NCBI RefSeq assembly: GCF_051014445.1
Contig: NC_135141.1
Location: 26,869,422 to 26,933,421 of the forward strand
Length of the DNA stretch: 64,000 nucleotides
Reading direction: 5' to 3'
Source of the DNA: Colletes latitarsis
Lineage: Eukaryota > Arthropoda > Insecta > Hymenoptera > Colletidae
Part shown: positions 59,441 to 64,000 of the stretch, piece after piece
How positions within the stretch are numbered: the stretch's first letter is position 1
How the letters are laid out: every line of letters starts with the position of its first letter
Program-made: the position numbers and the translations under genes
The notes under the pieces: generated by a model
Database searches by the model: none
Seen by the model: only the letters and a program-made list of their open reading frames with translations
Told to the model about the DNA's origin: nothing

Positions 59441-62400
59441 TTAACCAGTCCACTAACATCGAAATCAATCGACACGATCGAATAAAATTCAACGATCAGA
59501 ATGCAGAGCACGGTTTCGTAATTGAGCGTTCCGTAAGACGATATTTCGTCCAGGCTATCGATTCTGATTGCATCACCTTCGCCGCTAAGGGGTCGATCTG
59601 CATAAAACGGGAACCGCTGGACCGTTGTTCTCGCTCGTGGAATTATTCAGCGGAGAAACACACACAGGGTGACCGTGCGAGTCGGGAACACAGGGAAGCG
59701 CAGACAGAGGAAAATTGGATTCGCGTACGCCCTTTTGAGAACCAGCTTCATCGTCCGTTTTACGCGTAATGCAATCACGCGACTCGCGGCTCTTTAAGGT
59801 GCCATTAAGTCAAATTACGTACACCGTGGACCCCGGTGATCGTCGAACGAGAGGGTTGAATTTCCCAGGGATTCAGCTAACAGTCTTAACGAACTCCGGC
59901 GTCGGGAATTAACGAGAATCCGATCGAATCTTTTTAGACGAACCGATCCGTGCTCAAAGGACCCGAGATCTCAAAGGTGACGATTCATTTGAGGCTGAGC
60001 AAAATTTTAACAGACGTTTCAGTCGCTTCGGAAAATTAAGCTCCGTCGTTTTGGTAAATTTCTGAGTCGATAGGTGAGGAAGATAGTTCTCTGAGGGGTC
60101 GTTGGGTCGAGGAAAAATATTTGTGATTTGGAGGGATGAAAAGGGCGCTTTGGAGCAGAAAGGACGGTTCGAGGGATGGTTAAAGAGAAGTAGAGCTAAA
60201 ACAGAGCATACATCGACAGACGTGAACACAGCCCCGGGCTGGATAGTTAAATGCACTAGAACCACAGTCGCATGACCCACGAGTAAAGCAACAGTGATTG
60301 GGTGTGTGTGGATTATGTACTTCTCGTGGCAATTATGCAAGTAACGTCAACGTTCTCGGGGCTGATGGTAACAGTTGGACACCAATTTTGGTCCTCACGG
60401 ATTCGAGAGGGTTGGTCGTCGATCGGGGGATGCACGATCAACCCTCTTGGACGCGGGATGTACAGAGTGGCTCGAAAGAAACTGCTCGACGAACTCTACG
60501 CGAAAGGTTCTGCGCGACTTCTAATAAACAAAACTCTTCAAGAATTGTACGCGATTTATATACAGTTGCGACTTCAGAAGAGTGGGACCAAAATCGCGGA
60601 AAGGTTCGAGACTTCGAGGATTCACCCCCTGGAAATTACAACTGGAAATAGAAAAGCTTCGATTATTTTGCCAAAAGGGAAGTTCTAGAATTTTTTTAGC
60701 AAAGAAATAATAACTGACATTTACATGAATTGTTTCTTTTAGTCCGACAGCGAGTTAAAAAATTCCGAATATAATTTCGATACGTTTCAATGTCAAATTA
60801 TCCTCGAAATTCCAAATCTTTCCAAAGTAAAATTAGCTCGAGTTATTAATTTTCCGTCGATCGATCCCGGAGAAACTGAGCTTTGGGCCATTGTTAGCCG
60901 TAAGGATACGCTTCCTGAACTTGGCAAGACCATGGTCTCGATGCTGCTTGGCAAACTGAAGTTCGAGGGAAGAGAATCGACGCGGAGTAAAACACGAATT
61001 TCCGGATATCTTGAATCAAACGGCCAAAGTAAAGTTGGAGGGGAAGTCGAACTCAGGCTGACGAGAATTTCGGTAACTCTAAGCCCGGGGTATTATTAAG
61101 CGGTTCGACACGGCCATCGCGGGATCTCGGTTCCGAGGATGAACTCCGTTTAAACGGAATTAAGTAACGGACAAAGGCTTAACCGTGACTCGGGCTAATT
61201 TTGCTCGCGAACGCGTCGAGATTCCAAATTGAAACGTTACCTACGACGCGATAAAATTATTACAACGCGTGATTATTAATCTCGCGAATAAAAATCGAAT
61301 TCCAGAACCCTTCGTCGTAGTTTCCTCTCGAATCGTAAACATCGACGAAAGATGACGTTCGTACGCGCGTGTCGGGGGGTGGAAAGAACCTGGAATCGTT
61401 GGTTCCCGAAGCAATGAACAAAAAAAAAAAAAAAAAATAAATAAAATTAATGCATTCCCGCTGGATAAAAAGTGAGTACAATAATTCTCGCTACACAGAT
61501 AAGACTCAAAAAGGTTCGCCACTCCCAAACGGTCTCGGCATCTGTGACAGCTGTATTTATCGATCATAATCCATGCACTAAGAAACGATTCGTTCCAGAA
61601 ATAACAATGATAATAATAATAATAATAATATATAAATATATCATATGGTTCGGTACGAAAGCCATTCAAAAAAAGGTACTGTACTCCGAGCAATGTGAGT
61701 AAGTATTACGCAAAAAGGTAGATGCAGAGATTAGTATAAAACGTGAGCTTCTACTGTTCCACAATCTCTCCAAAAAAACACTACCTACTGAACGATCATT
61801 AATTGAAAAACACGTTCCCAAGTGCTGATACACGGAAGCAACAACGTCCTCGCGCGCATTGTCGTAATTCGACTGTGATAACGTGGCCACGCGCGGTGTA
61901 TGCACGTGTGCGTGTACAGATACACAGAAACGAACAACAAGAACTCTGTTTACTGCTTTCTCGTCTGGTCACGTCGATGGTTATACGTGCTAGCTGCTAC
62001 TCGTTTGCCTATTCTCGTCGTTTTCCTTTTCGTCCGCCCCCCTCCCCCCCACCTGCCAAACGAGAGCTTCTCCCGGATTTTTTTTCTCATTTTCGAGTCT
62101 AATAATCGAACGATTGCGAAACGGAGTCCGTAACTTCCGGATCTCGGTGGTCGGTGGTTCCCAGACGTCTCAAGAACTATCCCATTTGCTCCACTCTTTG
62201 GTATTTCTCTTTTCAATGGGCCACGAAATCGAGAAAACGACCATTCTAATCCTTCGTTGCAAGAATTTATCCTGGTACATTTATAAATTAATCCTGGAGT
62301 TGATAAGTGACTGAATCTATTAGACTTCGTAAGAAAGAAATATGCACGTACTTTAGTAATCTGGAGACTTCAACGCGTGGACACGAAACGTGTCTTGCTA

Positions 62401-64000
62401 ACTACGCTACTAAGGCTATTATAAATTTAGTAATAATATAAATCTGTCTGTCAGGACTGGGAACCACCGATAATTCGTTGGTCCTCGAGACGAACCGGAG
62501 AACCGTATTTTTTTTCCGTGGTGTTTGCCTGGTCCGCGGGCGTCGTGGCGGCCATTGAACGTTACGAAACCGTGAAAAGCGGTCGAGAAACAACGACAAC
62601 GTTACCGAGATCGGTGCTCCCACATCTCGTGATTCGGTAACACGCTGAAAGCTGCGAGTGCTCCATCGTTAAAGAAACGGTAAACGAAAGGACGAAACAA
62701 AAACGAAAGAACGGAAGCGGAGGAAAACAAGTTCGTTTCCATTCCCCTTTTCCGTCCGTTACAACGTGGAAAGAATTATCTGTCGAGCTTTTTGAGAAAA
62801 ATAAAGCGCACCCTTTTTCGAGGGTGACCACTAATTGCTGGCGGTGCTTGCACGCTCAGCGGTAACTAATTAAGGCTACGCACTGAGACTAATTAGTGAA
62901 TGCCAGACTAAAGAACCAGTAAGAAAGGTGAACTGTTTATATGTGTACATATATATATATATACGTGTGATATATTACGCGTGTCTGCGACGAGGCTCGC
63001 GAGGTTTCTCGATTTTCACTGGCTTTCGTCGCTCTCGGCTGTTAATCGTCGATTTTCCGCGACGCGGGGACTATTTTTCCAAACCGTACGCGTCGATCTC
63101 GGAAACTGGAACCACCAATAGCTCGCCTCGAAGGGCAGATAAAATAAACACGCCGGAAAGAGTTAAATCTCGCATCGAGGGATCTTTCGATATGAATTTC
63201 TATTCGGCCCCAACAGTTGTTATTTTTAAACACAACCATCCGTTCGTTTTACGCGTATCTACCCGTCGTTCTGCGAACAGAAGTATTTAAGATCGTTGGA
63301 AATTTACGAGATACTTGAGAATTTATGGTAGGAAACTTTTTTTTTTTATTCGTTTCCGCGATAGTTATACTCGAGCGACCGATTTTAATCTTGAATCTCG
63401 TTGGGTTATCAATTTTCATTTATAAAAAAAATTCAAGACCTGTGCAGGGACTTTTCGTTTTACAAATAAACCGAATTGATTCGATCTAACACGGTTAATA
63501 CGCGAAACCTGGATAGCGAGAACACGCGAATCTAACACGAATTGAGTGAATGCATTTAAATCTTTTATAATGGAATACGTAAAATAAAAAATATCTCGTT
63601 ACGTATCGCGTTTTTAGCAACACTTTGATACTTTTATTTGCAGAATACTGGCAGTCGTTTCGCGTGAACACAGTGCATGGTTCCATTTAAGAAATCGAAT
63701 GGAAGAATTGTTCAACGATGGTTTACCCTCTGCGGGATTTTCATTTTCCGCGAATTTGTCTATCCGGAAAGCGAGCTGTGTTCCATTTTCTGAAACCACC
63801 CTTACAGAGAAATACAACGCACGATGTCGTACATTAAATTCAAGAATGTACTCGCAATGTTCCTAAAATACGCGAGTCAACCTCGATATCGTTTGTATAA
63901 GAATCGAGAGACAGTATTTCAGAAATTTTATTCGTCTTTTTCCCCCTCGTATCCCTTGGAGAAATTTGGCCTTCTTTTTTTTTTAGAAAAAATTCGGTTT
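59441..64000. other. Probable Rbfox1 intron or upstream sequence
   Basis: No supported exon. It contains a TAA microsatellite near 61610-61632, an AT tract near 62945-62963, an A-run near 61419-61438 and a C-rich tract near 62037-62050. Confidence 0.4.

Overview
The window looks like nuclear DNA of a hymenopteran insect, most likely a bee, wasp or ant. Genes have many short exons with GT-AG introns, the encoded proteins have insect-type sequence, intergenic DNA is AT-rich, and CpG dinucleotides are abundant (many TCGA/CGATCG words). No species can be named from the sequence alone. Most long open frames are not genes; the real genes were rebuilt exon by exon from splice sites, phase and family motifs.

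Three multi-exon genes lie head to tail on the minus strand. At the left edge (50-1949) is the N-terminal half of a cGMP-dependent protein kinase: an unusual N-terminus, cyclic-nucleotide-binding domain A and most of domain B. Its kinase domain lies beyond base 1. About 8.5 kb of non-coding DNA follows. From 10514 to 22327 is a complete 28-exon ABC-C transporter of the sulfonylurea-receptor (Sur) type, whose 28 exons join in phase into a 1,784-residue protein with TMD0, two transmembrane domains and two nucleotide-binding domains. From 32321 to at least 52260 are the C-terminal exons of Rbfox1 (A2bp1/Fox-1), including a 21-nt microexon and the conserved C-terminus. Its RRM exons were not found and probably lie to the right of the window.

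Inside a large Rbfox1 intron, on the opposite strand, sits a single-exon candidate gene (48073-48558) for a 161-residue membrane-anchored protein with no recognised family. A second orphan coding-like exon (51627-51769) lies in the same intron.

Repeats include three copies of a non-autonomous TIR element family (35567-36063, 38523-40085 and a broken copy at 46800-47240) that share a core unit present in variable number, and an eight-copy satellite with a 170/171-bp period (58081-59440) showing a two-monomer higher-order pattern. The remaining sequence is intronic or intergenic, with microsatellites and purine/pyrimidine tracts.

The three named genes are all commonly linked to neuronal or muscle excitability (cGMP kinase, K-ATP-type channel subunit, splicing regulator), but nothing in the sequence shows that they are co-regulated.
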